DNA of 64,000 nt from Nannochloris sp. 'desiccata' (Eukaryota; Chlorophyta; Trebouxiophyceae; Chlorellales; Chlorellaceae). The position numbers and the translations under genes are program-made. Of the stretch, positions 33,901 through 43,149 are shown in pieces. The DNA lies in contig JAGTXX020000012.1 of the NCBI GenBank assembly GCA_019044685.2, forward strand, positions 806,001 to 870,000. Reading direction: 5' to 3'. The notes beneath the pieces are model-generated. The model did not search any database, was not told where the DNA came from, and saw only the letters and a list, made by a program, of their open reading frames with translations. Every line of letters starts with the position of its first letter. Position 1 is the stretch's first letter.

Positions 33901-35822
33901 GCTTTGGATTGCGCTACATTTCCACGCCATGCTTGGAGCGCACGTACACCACGCCTTCTAGAAATAACACGCTGCGCGTGTACTAACTGCAGTTGTCCTC
34001 CAAAGGTATCGTCAACAGCAACTCGCCAAGAATCAAAAGCAGTCTCTAAAGACGCTCTTCTTCTATTTGCTGCTGCGCGAACTTCAAAGCATGCTAAAGC
34101 TGCCTTTTGTTGGCAAACACGGTCTTTCATAGTCGAAAATGCAACTTCCACAGCACGCAAGTCACAGCGTGTTGCCATGCCTTGTAGTAATCTGGTGGCA
34201 GAGATAGCCCTTCGAGAGCGCTCTCTCCAGCCACCCATCAACCTTCGCAGCTGCCACTCCCTAAGATGAGCCTGCACTGCTGCCAATGCATTTGATTCTG
34301 CTGCATCTTCAGCTGTACGCTCATCTACAATAGCCCTCCAGACCAGGATCACATTGTGCATTTTCAGAAAAGCCATACGCCGAACGGCAGCACGGAGTCG
34401 CTGTCTTCTTAAACGCTGCTCCAAGCAATGATCACTCCACGCAGTCATAATATCTGCCGTAGTACGAATAGCTGCTCTTTCTTGAAGCTTTGTGGCTACG
34501 TTGTTGCAATATTTTGAACGTGCAGTAACAGCTCTCCAAGCTTGTAACACCCGGCGACCGAGCACTGCTGCCTTTTTCGCTTCTAATAAAGCCACTCCCC
34601 AGCGTACTCTGGTTTCTAAACGGGATTGTACATCTTCTAAAGCAGCAGATTTACGTGATAACGCAGCTAATAATAACTCGACCTCTTCTTCGACATCTTT
34701 GCGGACGCCTTCAACTTGAGACGCTGCCCATTCTCTAAGACCAGTGGCGTCCTCTACAGCTTGTTCCATACGAGCTTCAAGGACATTACGAAGTTTCTTT
34801 TCGCGTTCTACAAATGCCAACCATTCGTTTACAAGCAATCCAGACATGCGTCTGATATTAGGGTTCTCACCAAGCGACTCGTCTTCAATTGCAACAGCAG
34901 TCGAGGTTGTTGCTGCTGGCAGCGACCGTGGGGTTATAGCAGCATGAGGCATCATTGTGCAGGTACCAACACGGACAAACTCGACACGCAATTCACAGGT
35001 AGGTAATCTACGGTTCCGCAGGGTTACAGAGGCAGAATTCCAGGGCAATGATTCCAAAGAACTGGCTTCCGGTATCTCCCACTGCTCCCAAGTGCCTAAA
35101 TTAGGAGAAAAGAAGGCCAGACGGTGTGCTCCTCTTCTACGAGCTTGTAATAGTCTGTCAGAAGCCACTGCTGAGCGGAATCCTACCCATTGACCTTGTT
35201 TAATCACCTCAAAATGGGTTTCAGCAGCAGATGGGTCGGCTATGTCTGAAGGGGCTAAGATGTAAAGGATAGAATCAGGTTCTGAGCTTTTATGGCTAAT
35301 AGGGATGGCTGCAAGGAAGGCTCCTTTGATGCGGAGAGCGATGACATCTCCAGTTTTAAAGCCTGAGCGTTGGGAGGGGTCAGCTTTGAAGGTTCGGGCT
35401 CCGGCTGCGGCAGTTTGAAAAAGAATGGGTGGATGAGAAGTTAGTATGTGATGATGGTGAAGGGATTTTGTGGAAAGATATACGACAATTTTTAGAAATA
35501 ATTTTAAGTCCCAAAGAAGCCAGTTACCTCTATATTGAGCAAGGTTGGCCATTGCAGCAGTTGCCATGGAGGGGGCCTCGGAAATAGCACTGCGAGGAGA
35601 CCCTTCTCTACTTGAAGCAACTGACGTAGGCAGAGACCTCAGTCTCAACAATGGGGGGCGGACGTAGGAGTTGTTGTGTTCCAAGGGTGCCTGCTGGTTG
35701 CCTTGAGAGTTACTTTGGTGGCCACCATGCAACCCGGCAGTTGGAGCAACAGGAAGACCTCCAGGTCCCTTGCTGCACATTGCAGTTTTACTTAAATTAT
35801 TTCCCTGATTTTCGGAATCCAT
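30969..35822 (-). CDS. Large Sfi1-repeat (centrin-binding-like) protein
   Basis: Exons 35528-35822 and 30969-35404 give 1576 residues. The 123-bp intron (GTAACT...CCGCAG) has no stop and is a multiple of three, so the unspliced frame also reads through (1617 residues). Residues about 100-270 form a beta-rich region (GDVIALRIKG, THFEVIKQGQWVGFRS, LLQARRRGAHRLAFF) reminiscent of a beta-trefoil; this is tentative. Residues about 370-1200 hold some 20 or more helical units of roughly 33-38 residues with the Sfi1 hallmark of a hydrophobic core followed by W-(R/K), such as ALQAWRGN, ALVLWREF, ALNFWRCY, SLAAWR-type and AFDAWRSA. Such helices bind centrins at spindle poles, basal bodies or centrioles. 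The C-terminal 370 residues are disordered, with acidic and Pro/Ser patches that may be phosphorylated. Confidence 0.75.
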   Translation of the reverse strand: MDSENQGNNLSKTAMCSKGPGGLPVAPTAGLHGGHQSNSQGNQQAPLEHNNSYVRPPLLRLRSLPTSVASSREGSPRSAISEAPSMATAAMANLAQYRGNWLLWDLKLFLKIVVYLSTKSLHHHHILTSHPPILFQTAAAGARTFKADPSQRSGFKTGDVIALRIKGAFLAAIPISHKSSEPDSILYILAPSDIADPSAAETHFEVIKQGQWVGFRSAVASDRLLQARRRGAHRLAFFSPNLGTWEQWEIPEASSLESLPWNSASVTLRNRRLPTCELRVEFVRVGTCTMMPHAAITPRSLPAATTSTAVAIEDESLGENPNIRRMSGLLVNEWLAFVEREKKLRNVLEARMEQAVEDATGLREWAASQVEGVRKDVEEEVELLLAALSRKSAALEDVQSRLETRVRWGVALLEAKKAAVLGRRVLQAWRAVTARSKYCNNVATKLQERAAIRTTADIMTAWSDHCLEQRLRRQRLRAAVRRMAFLKMHNVILVWRAIVDERTAEDAAESNALAAVQAHLREWQLRRLMGGWRERSRRAISATRLLQGMATRCDLRAVEVAFSTMKDRVCQQKAALACFEVRAAANRRRASLETAFDSWRVAVDDTFGGQLQLVHAQRVISRRRGVRALQAWRGNVAQSKAEALRWRQVEIYERKRTLARALVLWREFTFERRDNRDVFIRFIHARAERRMLMALNFWRCYSAWKTHAALAVHHMVQRRAGRTVLSALSIWREDTAHAKVQRHRVATCHRKQRAEMLRKVVLALREHAAESIEEREMEKRAVGWHAGRLQARGLWAFVEAVNRRTEFITALSSVAAAVDKRELKSAWELWQQAAGQEKANQVAVYRFQHRRQWFEIKAAFGAWKESRQQAQWETTSLSRATVKLETSRLRWVLSVWRTVVAGDAQERQLVAFGQRRLAKLRLGNSFSALRTHAEWSLAVQDAVSDAAALKEKHTLCNCLNAWAAHAAVRAEQRTGVRHLVDRQATYLQVTVLSAWREHTQIETYHKEQYERGVNRLARLRLASCLAAWRQAADDGYGERIRLGNVGLTLAIRHHERLMKFLFTAWRGRTSEVTASLTAVDARHAASAAAVLRCAFSSWKNHADRMGTRREHVVDSMVERRAEKTQALLFTAWKYQSQLSARNAIVVLHRVERAATRACRFAFDAWRSAARERRQRRTAIVRFMQRSNKAMLGASFAAWRGVAEEKAAATEELRRCLLRKRIAFRQFKQWYWDSFDEDLQATLRAMFDFEADAEETAAALAALEEQHGGADGSADFAAELAFAAAGVSSSSAPRRGPSPVKSLLSSPIRRELEARRAYRSREEEEESEDFGAGNSVFSFASTSNLSAKIRAALADADLSPAPPVAPVPDASERTGSAVVAPLMDWFGVGNDSNGSVIPSAPPLSPVMETAESLLGSPSPYGTTRDPMSGAVAAVLDDDPKQLNFEEEENLKEIESEENNKEDEYFPSPVDSGFVSSQASTVATTATKSTVTPSMPVADLISNFVTPGSALPTLASGKAAGMMTGGGSRAATAPPPGTVYRTPLGEASVQPAWHTPFSALPLSNTGAASRTATGSSSESISYKFGAFPAGRSDLASTPRLVDNPLAVLSPRRDNMDKEN

Positions 35823-36423
35823 TTTGGTGCTTTAGCTGAGCTACGCTATCATTTTTTCAAAAGTTGGTTGGCAAAATTTATTCGTTGAATTTAATAAATT
35901 AGAGAGCACAAGGGCATTCGCAGCCTTTGCCACTCTCCCAAAATATTTTAAAATTTAATATAATAGTGCTAAGATGCTTCAAGCTGCTTGGGAGGAAGCT
36001 TTCTAATATTATTTTTGACAGCTGGCTCCAAACTTTGAAAAGATAGCTTTCATTTCAGAGTCTGGGTCGTGAGACCGAGCTGAGCTTCAAGCTGAAATTT
36101 GGGGCCAACCAGCTCATATTTCGCCTTCATCTCTTTGTTAAGTTAGAGAAGCTTAAGAGTATAATCTGTTGACTAATTACAAAAAGAGGGCAGCCAAAAT
36201 ACCGTCACCTGCACAGTGCAGAGAGATCGAGCCCTTTGGCGGGGGTAACAATTAATGAATAGTAAATTTTTTATTTATTCTTTATTAGCGCAAAATAAAG
36301 ACACGAGTATGCACATAACTTTATTGTAAACATGAGAAGAAACTAGACATAATTTTAAATTATACATTTTTATTTGGGTGTTAAAAATATAAAAACGAGG
36401 TGGGCGGGAAATCAAAAAAAGGT
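35823..36423. other. Intergenic region upstream of the Sfi1-repeat gene
   Basis: 601 bp between the Sfi1-gene start and the 3' end of the next minus-strand gene. AT-rich, with homopolymer runs. It is the likely promoter of the Sfi1-repeat gene. Nothing else is recognisable. Confidence 0.5.
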
Positions 36424-37017
36424 TCACTTTTTAATGCATTCAAGGTAGGCCGCAACTCCAGCAGTATCCTTCACTTTCTTGCGACCAATACTCTTCGAAG
36501 AGAACATTTGGCACTGTTTTTTGTTCTTATTCCAATTGAATGTGTTACACTTGGCCGGCTGCTTGGCGCATGCTCTCCCGCAGCTCCGAAAATTCTTCGC
36601 CTTGACCCTCCTGTATTTGTTTCCACGAGAGAATCTTTGGTTGGGAATATACTTCAGAGTGTACTTGCCCGTAGGGCAGTCGTCATCACTCTCTCCATCG
36701 ATAGATTCGATATCGGAGTTGAAATCAGATTCTGTGTCGGGGAGACTGGCTTCGTCATCTGAGTCGGAGTTGAGGTCGACATCTGAGTCGGAGTTGTGGT
36801 CATCATCTGTATCATCATCGGTGTCATCCAAAGGTGTGATAGTGATTGATTTCGTGTCGACAGACTTTAGACCTCTTGAGACAGCGACATTGCGGTTGCC
36901 AGTAGTGGTCCTTAAGAGAGCGGTGCGGCTCCGACGCTCCTCATTAGAAGTGTCATACCTGGCAAAGGCAGCGCAGAAGGCGGAAAGAAGAACGAGAAGG
37001 AAGGCGAAAATCTTCAT
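36424..37017 (-). CDS. Small secreted protein with Asp/Ser-rich region and PAN/Apple-like domain
   Basis: The gene encodes 197 residues. ATG 37017 is chosen because it begins a perfect signal peptide (MKIFAFLLVLLSAFCAAFA); the frame extends 15 codons upstream but only from a non-ATG codon. After a short basic linker comes an acidic stretch of about 50 residues made of Asp-Ser-Asp and Asp-Thr-Asp-Asp units. The last 80 residues are strongly basic and hold a Cys pattern (DCPTGKY, SCGRACAKQPAKCNTFNWN, CQMFSS, LECIKK) that resembles a PAN/Apple fold. Such modules bind carbohydrate or protein outside the cell. The combination of acidic and basic halves suggests binding to ions or mineral, or self-association, but this is speculation. 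Confidence 0.75.
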   Translation of the reverse strand: MKIFAFLLVLLSAFCAAFARYDTSNEERRSRTALLRTTTGNRNVAVSRGLKSVDTKSITITPLDDTDDDTDDDHNSDSDVDLNSDSDDEASLPDTESDFNSDIESIDGESDDDCPTGKYTLKYIPNQRFSRGNKYRRVKAKNFRSCGRACAKQPAKCNTFNWNKNKKQCQMFSSKSIGRKKVKDTAGVAAYLECIKK

Positions 37018-37463
37018 AATCTGCAGTTTGTAAAAGTAGTGGAAGACATGGGTCGATGTCAAACAGAAGAAGTAGAGTTTTTAGATTCGAACATTAAAAT
37101 GCCGGGTCATGGGTCCCGGAGCCAGGTTGATAAAACTCACCAAACGAAGACTGTAGAGGCTTTTAACAAAGTTTGCAACAATAAAACTCAAAAATAAAGA
37201 GCCAGAATTCGTTTACCCTACTATTGAACATAGCTATATAGTATATATATGGTACTTTTGAGAAGCCACCACCATATATGGTCAGCTCCCAGAAAAAAAT
37301 GACTGCAGAATCTCTATCTTACATGCATTGAGTGCATCAAACAGACAAGAAGAATAGCATATATGCATTACAAACCCCAGTTATCTTTGTAAAGAAATAA
37401 AAAGACATTAAATAGAGACCCCCGCTCCTTCCAATAGAATCGACACAAAACTAACTAAAATTT
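37018..37463. other. Intergenic region upstream of the secreted PAN-like gene
   Basis: 446 bp of AT-rich DNA with a TATA-like run (37235-37250) and the near-palindrome ACCATATATGGTC at 37271-37283. Its far end contains the 3' UTR of the cyclophilin gene. No gene is seen. Confidence 0.5.
37235..37250 (-). promoter_or_regulatory. TATA-like element upstream of the secreted PAN-like gene
   Basis: The run TATATAGTATATATAT lies about 220 bp upstream of the start codon. It resembles the run found ahead of the other small secreted gene at 11593-11865. Low specificity. Confidence 0.3.
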
Positions 37464-38609
37464 TCAGCTTTCATCATCACTGCTGTCGTCGTTACTTGAA
37501 CCTAATAGAACTGCATCAAAAGCACCCTTCTTCTTTGCTGCACCACCTCCAGCTTGTTGAGGCTTCTGCTGTTGCTTCTTCCCTTGTGCTTCCAACGCCG
37601 CCCTGTAAAAACAATGAAAAAAGGGAAAGAACATATATAAGAAACAAGAAGACAACCTTTAGCAACGGAATGCTCGTAAGATTTCTACGCACTGCACAAA
37701 AGAGGTTAGGCTACAAAACAACGTCGTTCAAACTTACTGGACTGCATTTCTAGTTTCATCTTCCTCTCTTTCAAGCACCCCCTCTCCATCGCCCCTTCCC
37801 GCTACCCCCTCTATACCACTCTTTCCTCCTGCTACTTCTACATCTACCACTCCATCAGCATCTGTCAACCCACACTTCTCTATTATAACTGGCTGGCATG
37901 GGAAATCGTCTCCACCTTTAGTTGCAATTTCCGCAATCTGTTCTAAGACAGGCAGGCCGCGAGTCACCTGGCCTATTACTTGGTGTGTATCGTCTAATTG
38001 AAGCGCTTTAGCTAACGAAAAACACACTTCAGAACCATCTGAGCTCACTGAGAGTGTTCCAGGGGCAACGTGGCGTAAAGAAGCGTCTCTTTTCATGCTG
38101 ACAGTATCGGTAAAGTGCTTTGATTTTCCACCGTAGATTGACGTGCCACCTAAGATTTTATGAATAAACGTGCCAGCAAAGGTATCACGCGCTGCTGCTG
38201 TACATCGAGCTTGGACATGACGGGTTGGGGCAGGAAGGATGTCGTCAAATAATTCAACAACCACTCTGCCTACGTCTTTTCGGCTTATTGAGAATTGGAA
38301 AAAGATGTGAGGTCGAGAACGGAGTGGAGTTGGGAGTGGAGGCATTGGGCGACCGAATGCTTCCGATTCCCGCATACGTTTTACTTCAGGGTGCATCTGT
38401 AAAAAAAGGGAGGATTCAAGTCAGGAAACAAGTCATAGCATACAGACAAGGCTGTGGCGGCGACAGGAAATCTTTTATTTTAAGATATCTCTGTTACCAA
38501 ATCTTACCCCTGTCTCTAAAAATGCGTCCATATCACGCTTTCTATCTTTAGACGTGTATCCAGTTGCCGCTTTCCTGACGCCAATGGCGTCGCCAACAAA
38601 ACGGGTCAT
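37464..38609 (-). CDS. Divergent cyclophilin-like protein, probably catalytically altered
   Basis: Exons 38508-38609, 37738-38396 and 37464-37602 (introns of 111 and 135 bp) give 299 residues. The core (about residues 62-223) follows the cyclophilin order: FFQFSISRKDVGRVVVELFDDILP, TFAGTFIHKILGG, GTLSVSSDGSEVCFSLA, HQVIGQVTRGLPVLEQI and PVIIEKCG. Key active-site positions differ. The FHR motif, whose Arg catalyses prolyl isomerisation, reads IHK, and the usual QFF segment reads EVCFS. It is therefore probably a binding module rather than an efficient isomerase. The N-terminal tail (TSKDRKRDMDAFLETG) and the C-terminal acidic and Lys/Gln-rich tail ending DDSSDDES suggest a nuclear or complex-associated protein. 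It is divergent from NOT3, with 350 bp between starts. Confidence 0.78.
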
Positions 38610-38959
38610 GTCTACAAGATTTTGTATTTCTTTCGAACAAAATTTAAAGGTTTAAGCAACAAGCACACTTCAGGCGCCAAACATAATCTTGTAATTGGTA
38701 TTGAAATCTATATATGAATCTAAAAAGGAATTGAATCACTACAGAACCCAGTAAGGTCTTCAAATTGTCCTCGCGCCGAATTTCGGAAATGCAGAAGGAA
38801 AAGCAGCAGGAGAATAGAGCAACCTTGCAACATGGCCAATCCTAACTTTTAATTATCTTATTAACTTTCTATAAGGTGAGCGCACGGTGCGCTAGATAGG
38901 TGACGTTGCTTTTATTTTTTATTCGAGGGAAATGATTTGAAGAACCCCAACCAGCATCC
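38610..38959. other. Divergent promoter region of cyclophilin-like and NOT3 genes
   Basis: 350 bp between opposed starts. No open frame or RNA is recognised. It is the probable shared promoter region. Confidence 0.5.
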
Positions 38960-40989
38960 ATGTCGAATTTAAGAAAGCTACAAGGAGAGATAGACAAAAC
39001 TCTCAAGAAGGTTCAAGAAGGTTTAGGAGTTTTCGATGAAATTTGGGACCAGGTAGGCTTCTTGGAGCAATTTAATCATTCTGGGCAGCAAATATGGGTC
39101 GTCTGGTTTGATTTTCTGGAATAATTTGGTATATACTTGCATCTAAAGAAGGATATCATTGCAGTACTGCGATTTTTAAACTCATAAGTTCATTTTCATC
39201 CGTATCGCAGCTCTATAGCACGGACAACATCAATCAACGTGACAAACATGAAGCAAACTTGAAAACAGAGATCAAGAAACTGCAGCGCTTTCGCGAGCAA
39301 ATCAAAACTTGGCACGCCAACAATGATATTAAGGACAAAACTGCCTTGGCAGATGCACGAAGCAACATCGAAAGGAGGATGGAGAAATTCAAGGTCTGTG
39401 AAAAGGAAGCCAAAACTAAAGCATTTAGCAAAGAAGGTCTCCAAGCTGCAGCCTCTCGAATGGATCCCAAGGAAAAGGCTAAACAGGAGATGCGAGATTG
39501 GCTCAACAACACTGTAGACCACTTGAATACTCAGATCGAGGAGTTCGAGGCGGAGGTTGAGGAATTAGGCAGTAGTGGCGGTAAGAAGAAGGGCAAAGTA
39601 CCACCCAGAGTCGCCCATTTGGAAGAGTCTATTGTTCGTCACAGACAACATGTTGCTAGGCTCGAACAAATGCTACGATTGCTTGATAACGATGAGATCA
39701 CCTCGGAGGATGTTGAAAATATTAAAGACTTAGTTGATGATTATATTGATCGCAACCAAGAAGACCCTGAAGAATTTGCCGTTCCTGATGATCTGTACGC
39801 AGACGTATTAGAGGCTTTAGAATACATGTCTGAAGCCGTCGTTGCGGCCCCAACAAATCACTCCAAGTCTTCTGCAAAGGATCGGGAAATTGCAAAAGAG
39901 AAAGAACGCGAAGAAAAGGAGAGAGAACGACAAAAAGCAGCAGCTTTAGCAGCAAAAGCGCAGCTTGCAGCGCAAGGTAATACACGTCTCATGACTGAGA
40001 CAGAAGATGAAAAGAGACTACCAGGTACACCAGCAGCGGCAGCAAAGTCTGTAGCCCCTCCAGCTCCTCCTGCACTGTTTGCTCCTGGTGGCCCTGGTCA
40101 GCCAACAGCAGCATCTATCGTCGCAGCAGCACCTCCCCCGCCACCGCCGCCACCTCCTAGAGCACCAGGATCAAAGGATTCTCCTGCAGCAGTCGGTCCA
40201 GCTGGCTCTGCTCCAAGTACACCTCTTCGAGGACAAGGCGTCGGGACTCCAGCTGCCTCTCCTCTTACTTCTAGCAGTGGGACAACACCCGCAGGAGCAC
40301 TTGGGCAAGGTGAAGCATTCCCTGCATTGGCTGCTGCTGGAAATGGAGTCAAGCAGCTTCCTGTAGGACATGCAGCTGCCACAGCGGCTGCAGGAGAGGA
40401 TGCCACAAATTTCGATGCTGGTGCCATGGACAGTGGGTTAGAACAGCTTGCTACTCAGCTTGGTGCTATGGGTATTCAAGATGGCACTGCTGGGCTTTCC
40501 CCTGCTCAATGCTTGCAGCTATTACAGGCAGCAGCACCTCGATCGATCCCTCAGCCTAGCGACAGTACATGGCAACAGCTTCCTCTTCGCCCTAGACCTC
40601 CTCCTGTTGCTCCACCACCTTCTTACCCAAGCTCTCGGTTACCTGTTTTTGATAACCCCGCATTGTTTGAGAAATTGGACCCTGAGTCGTTGTTCTTTGC
40701 TTTCTATCAGCAACCTGGCAGTTATCAGCAGTTCTTAGCCGCTCGTTCTCTGAAACAACAAGCCTGGCGTTTCCACAAGCAACACCAAGCGTGGTTCCAA
40801 CGCCACGACGAACCTAAGTCTGGAGGTCAGCCTGGTGATGATTGGGAGCAAGGTAGCTATGTTTATTTTGATAACTTATTAAGAGAGGCTGCTGATGGGG
40901 CAGGTGCTGCTCCTGCTGGTTGGGTTTATAGATTGAAGAACGAATTTTTATTTAAATATGATGCATTGGAGAATGAGTTGAACGTATAG
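38960..40989 (+). CDS. NOT3: CCR4-NOT complex subunit NOT3/NOT5 (CNOT3)
   Basis: Exons 38960-39052 and 39211-40989 (158-bp intron, phase 0) give 623 residues. The N-terminal coiled-coil domain is unmistakable: RKLQGEIDKTLKKVQEGL at residues 5-22, then across the splice LYSTDNINQRDKHEANLK, EIKKLQRFREQIKTW, DIKDK and KTKAFSKEGL. The C-terminal NOT box starts at about 505 with LPVFDNPALFEKLDPESLFF and contains YQQFLAARSLKQQAWRFHK and GSYVYFDN. Between them lie coiled Glu/Arg/Lys stretches and a long Pro/Ala/Gly-rich linker. The subunit forms the NOT module with NOT1 and NOT2 in cytoplasmic mRNA deadenylation, and its N-terminus contacts ribosomes during decay of non-optimal mRNAs. Confidence 0.95.
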
Positions 40990-41878
40990 AAATACAGTTA
41001 TGCACATATGTACTTCTCCAGGCCTGTTGTTTACTGTGGTTGGAAAGCAGCAGTGTCAAACCGCTGGCTCTAGTAATTTAAATATCCTATTTATTATCTT
41101 TATTGATACTCTTACCTGGAAATTCCATTGCAGTCCAGTGCGTTGCATTACCTTTGTTGTAAATTAAACATTCGCTATGAAAGAAATATCAAACTTAAAG
41201 CAAAATTTCATTTCATTTGTGAGTAGTGGTTACGTCGGAGGCTGTTTTCCTGTCTCGTCTGCCATTCCTGAAAGGTTTACGGCAGCTGGTATACTCTTAG
41301 CTGCAGCTCCATTCAAAAGACCTCATTATTTTGCACCTATTTTCTCCCGCCTGGTAGTGGCGGAGCTATCTGCACGTCTGCTGTAGCTAGGGAAGGAGGA
41401 GGCTTGATGACGACAGGCCAGTGGTGGGGTGGAACGGCAGAGGTGGCAGGTTTTGTCAATAGAGATAGCAGGACGCTGTTGTATAGCAGGGGCTATTGTT
41501 TTAAATGAACTAGCATGTATTCTGCATTAAAGTTTCGCGCATCGTACGTTGAGATTAAGATACCAAGCAGTATTCATAAAGGCACTGCTAAATATCAAAA
41601 GAATGGCGCCTACCGCAGTAGTAGTAGTACTGCCCCCGTGGAAATTTTGGAGAGAGACATGTTTGCAATCAGTCTGAGGGCTATCGCTGAACAAAGGCCT
41701 TCGGTCGAGATATTAATTGCGCGATATGTTTTTATATTGCACTGATAAATGTCGGATGTGCGCAAACTTTTGTAAAAACGACTGTCGAAGCCAGCATGAT
41801 GATTCCAAAATAGCAAAATAATATTCTGCTATTACATTTAATCCAAATGCAACCCACATTTTCAATACCTAATACATT
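40990..41878. other. Intergenic region between NOT3 and the ADPRM-like gene
   Basis: 889 bp on the same strand, serving as the NOT3 3' region and the ADPRM promoter. Two short open frames (41177-41386 and 41515-41745) lack family features and splice partners. I looked for tRNA and box C/D signals and found none convincing. Confidence 0.5.
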
Positions 41879-42967
41879 ATGGATGTTCCTCTATTTCAGA
41901 TAGGAGTAATCGCAGATGTGCAGTATGCAGACTTGGTAAGTCAGATCACTTAATTTGCAATCTTGTCGATGATCACCAGCAGGCCTCACTTTTAAACTTA
42001 CACTTACAGTCTATATGCACTATGGGTATTTATTTCTATATTTACAGGACGATGGCCATGTAGAAGGCAGGTGCCAGAGGTATAGAGAGGCACCAGCAAA
42101 AGTCAAGGCGGCATTAGCAGATCTGTGCCAACAGAAACCCCAATGCATTTTACATCTTGGCGATATTATTAACGGAGGAAAAACAGAAGAAGCGACGAAA
42201 AATGAATTTGAGCTAATAGCTACCATCTTTGACAAGCATTTGGTACGCAACTTGAACTCTTAATTAATAATTTAAACACTAAACCGACGGCCCTTATTCA
42301 TATCCTTTTCTCCATACCGCAGGTTGAAGCCAATATTCCAGCAGTGTATGTAATAGGCAACCATTGTTTAGAAGTAGGCCGTGCAACTTTAATGAATAGA
42401 CTAAAAATCCCTGAACCTGGGTATTTTACTCGTCAACTGCCACATGATTGGCGTCTTGTCGTTCTTGACACTACTGAGATATCTGGGCAAAGCGACTATC
42501 CTAGCGACTCTTGGCAATACAAAGAAGCTCTCGAGTACGAAAGGGCACATCCTTTATCAGAAAAGGAGCCTCAAATGTCACCCTGGAACGGCGGTCTTTC
42601 CAAAAAGCAGATGGGATGGTTAAAAAATGAGTTGAGAACCGCTGAAGCGGCAGGAGAGAAAGTAATAGTTGCGTGCCATCACCAGTTTGGCTTTGGAGCT
42701 GCACGGGAAACACACCTGGCCTGGAACTGGAAGGAAATACAGAGTATGTGCGTTGAGTCGCCATCATTTTGCTTAGTTTTAGCTGGCCACGATCATATCG
42801 GAGGCTACGCTGAGATATCTCCGTTGGGAAAAAAATATGCAGTCACGGTGCAGGGTTTAGTTGAGGCACCGACTGATTCTAATGCGTACGCCATGTTGAA
42901 GGTATTCGACGACCGAATTGAGATTGAGGGCAAGGGCACTGTCACCAGCAGAAAGCTTTCTCTTTGA
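41879..42967 (+). CDS. ADPRM: ADP-ribose/CDP-alcohol diphosphatase (ADPRM-like metallophosphoesterase)
   Basis: Exons 41879-41935, 42048-42242 and 42323-42967 (introns of 112 and 80 bp, both phase 0) give 298 residues. The metal-binding motifs of calcineurin-like phosphoesterases appear in order: GVIADVQYADL at residues 9-19, HLGDIINGG at about 57-65, IGNH at about 93-96, a histidine motif (IVACHHQFGF) and GHDHIGGY. The strings DDGHVEGRCQRYR, WNGGLSKKQMGWL, THLAWNWKEIQSM and VQGLVEAPTDSNAY are specific to the Mn2+-dependent ADP-ribose/CDP-alcohol diphosphatase group rather than to other phosphoesterases. It would hydrolyse ADP-ribose, CDP-choline or similar pyrophosphates in the cytosol. The residue after GNH is Cys rather than the usual acidic residue. 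Confidence 0.9.
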
Positions 42968-43149
42968 GGGAGTAGACGGGCGCCCTGCGAACGACCTCTT
43001 CTGCAACAGAACAGATCAACTCCATCTTTATTGATAATTTTTGAAAATTTTGACATCTTTTGAATTGCTTGGGGTTTTAACTTGCAATCTGTAATGAGCT
43101 GTGTTTGTCTCAAGGAAGAGCTTAGGTCTTAAATTCTAAGACGATTCCA

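Noticed and set aside
41395..41680. Possible box C/D snoRNA (TGATGA ... CTGA)
   Set aside because: The boxes are about 270 bp apart with no terminal stem.
41177..41745. Two short plus-strand open frames between NOT3 and the ADPRM-like gene
   Set aside because: Short, no signal peptide, no known domain and no consistent splice joins.
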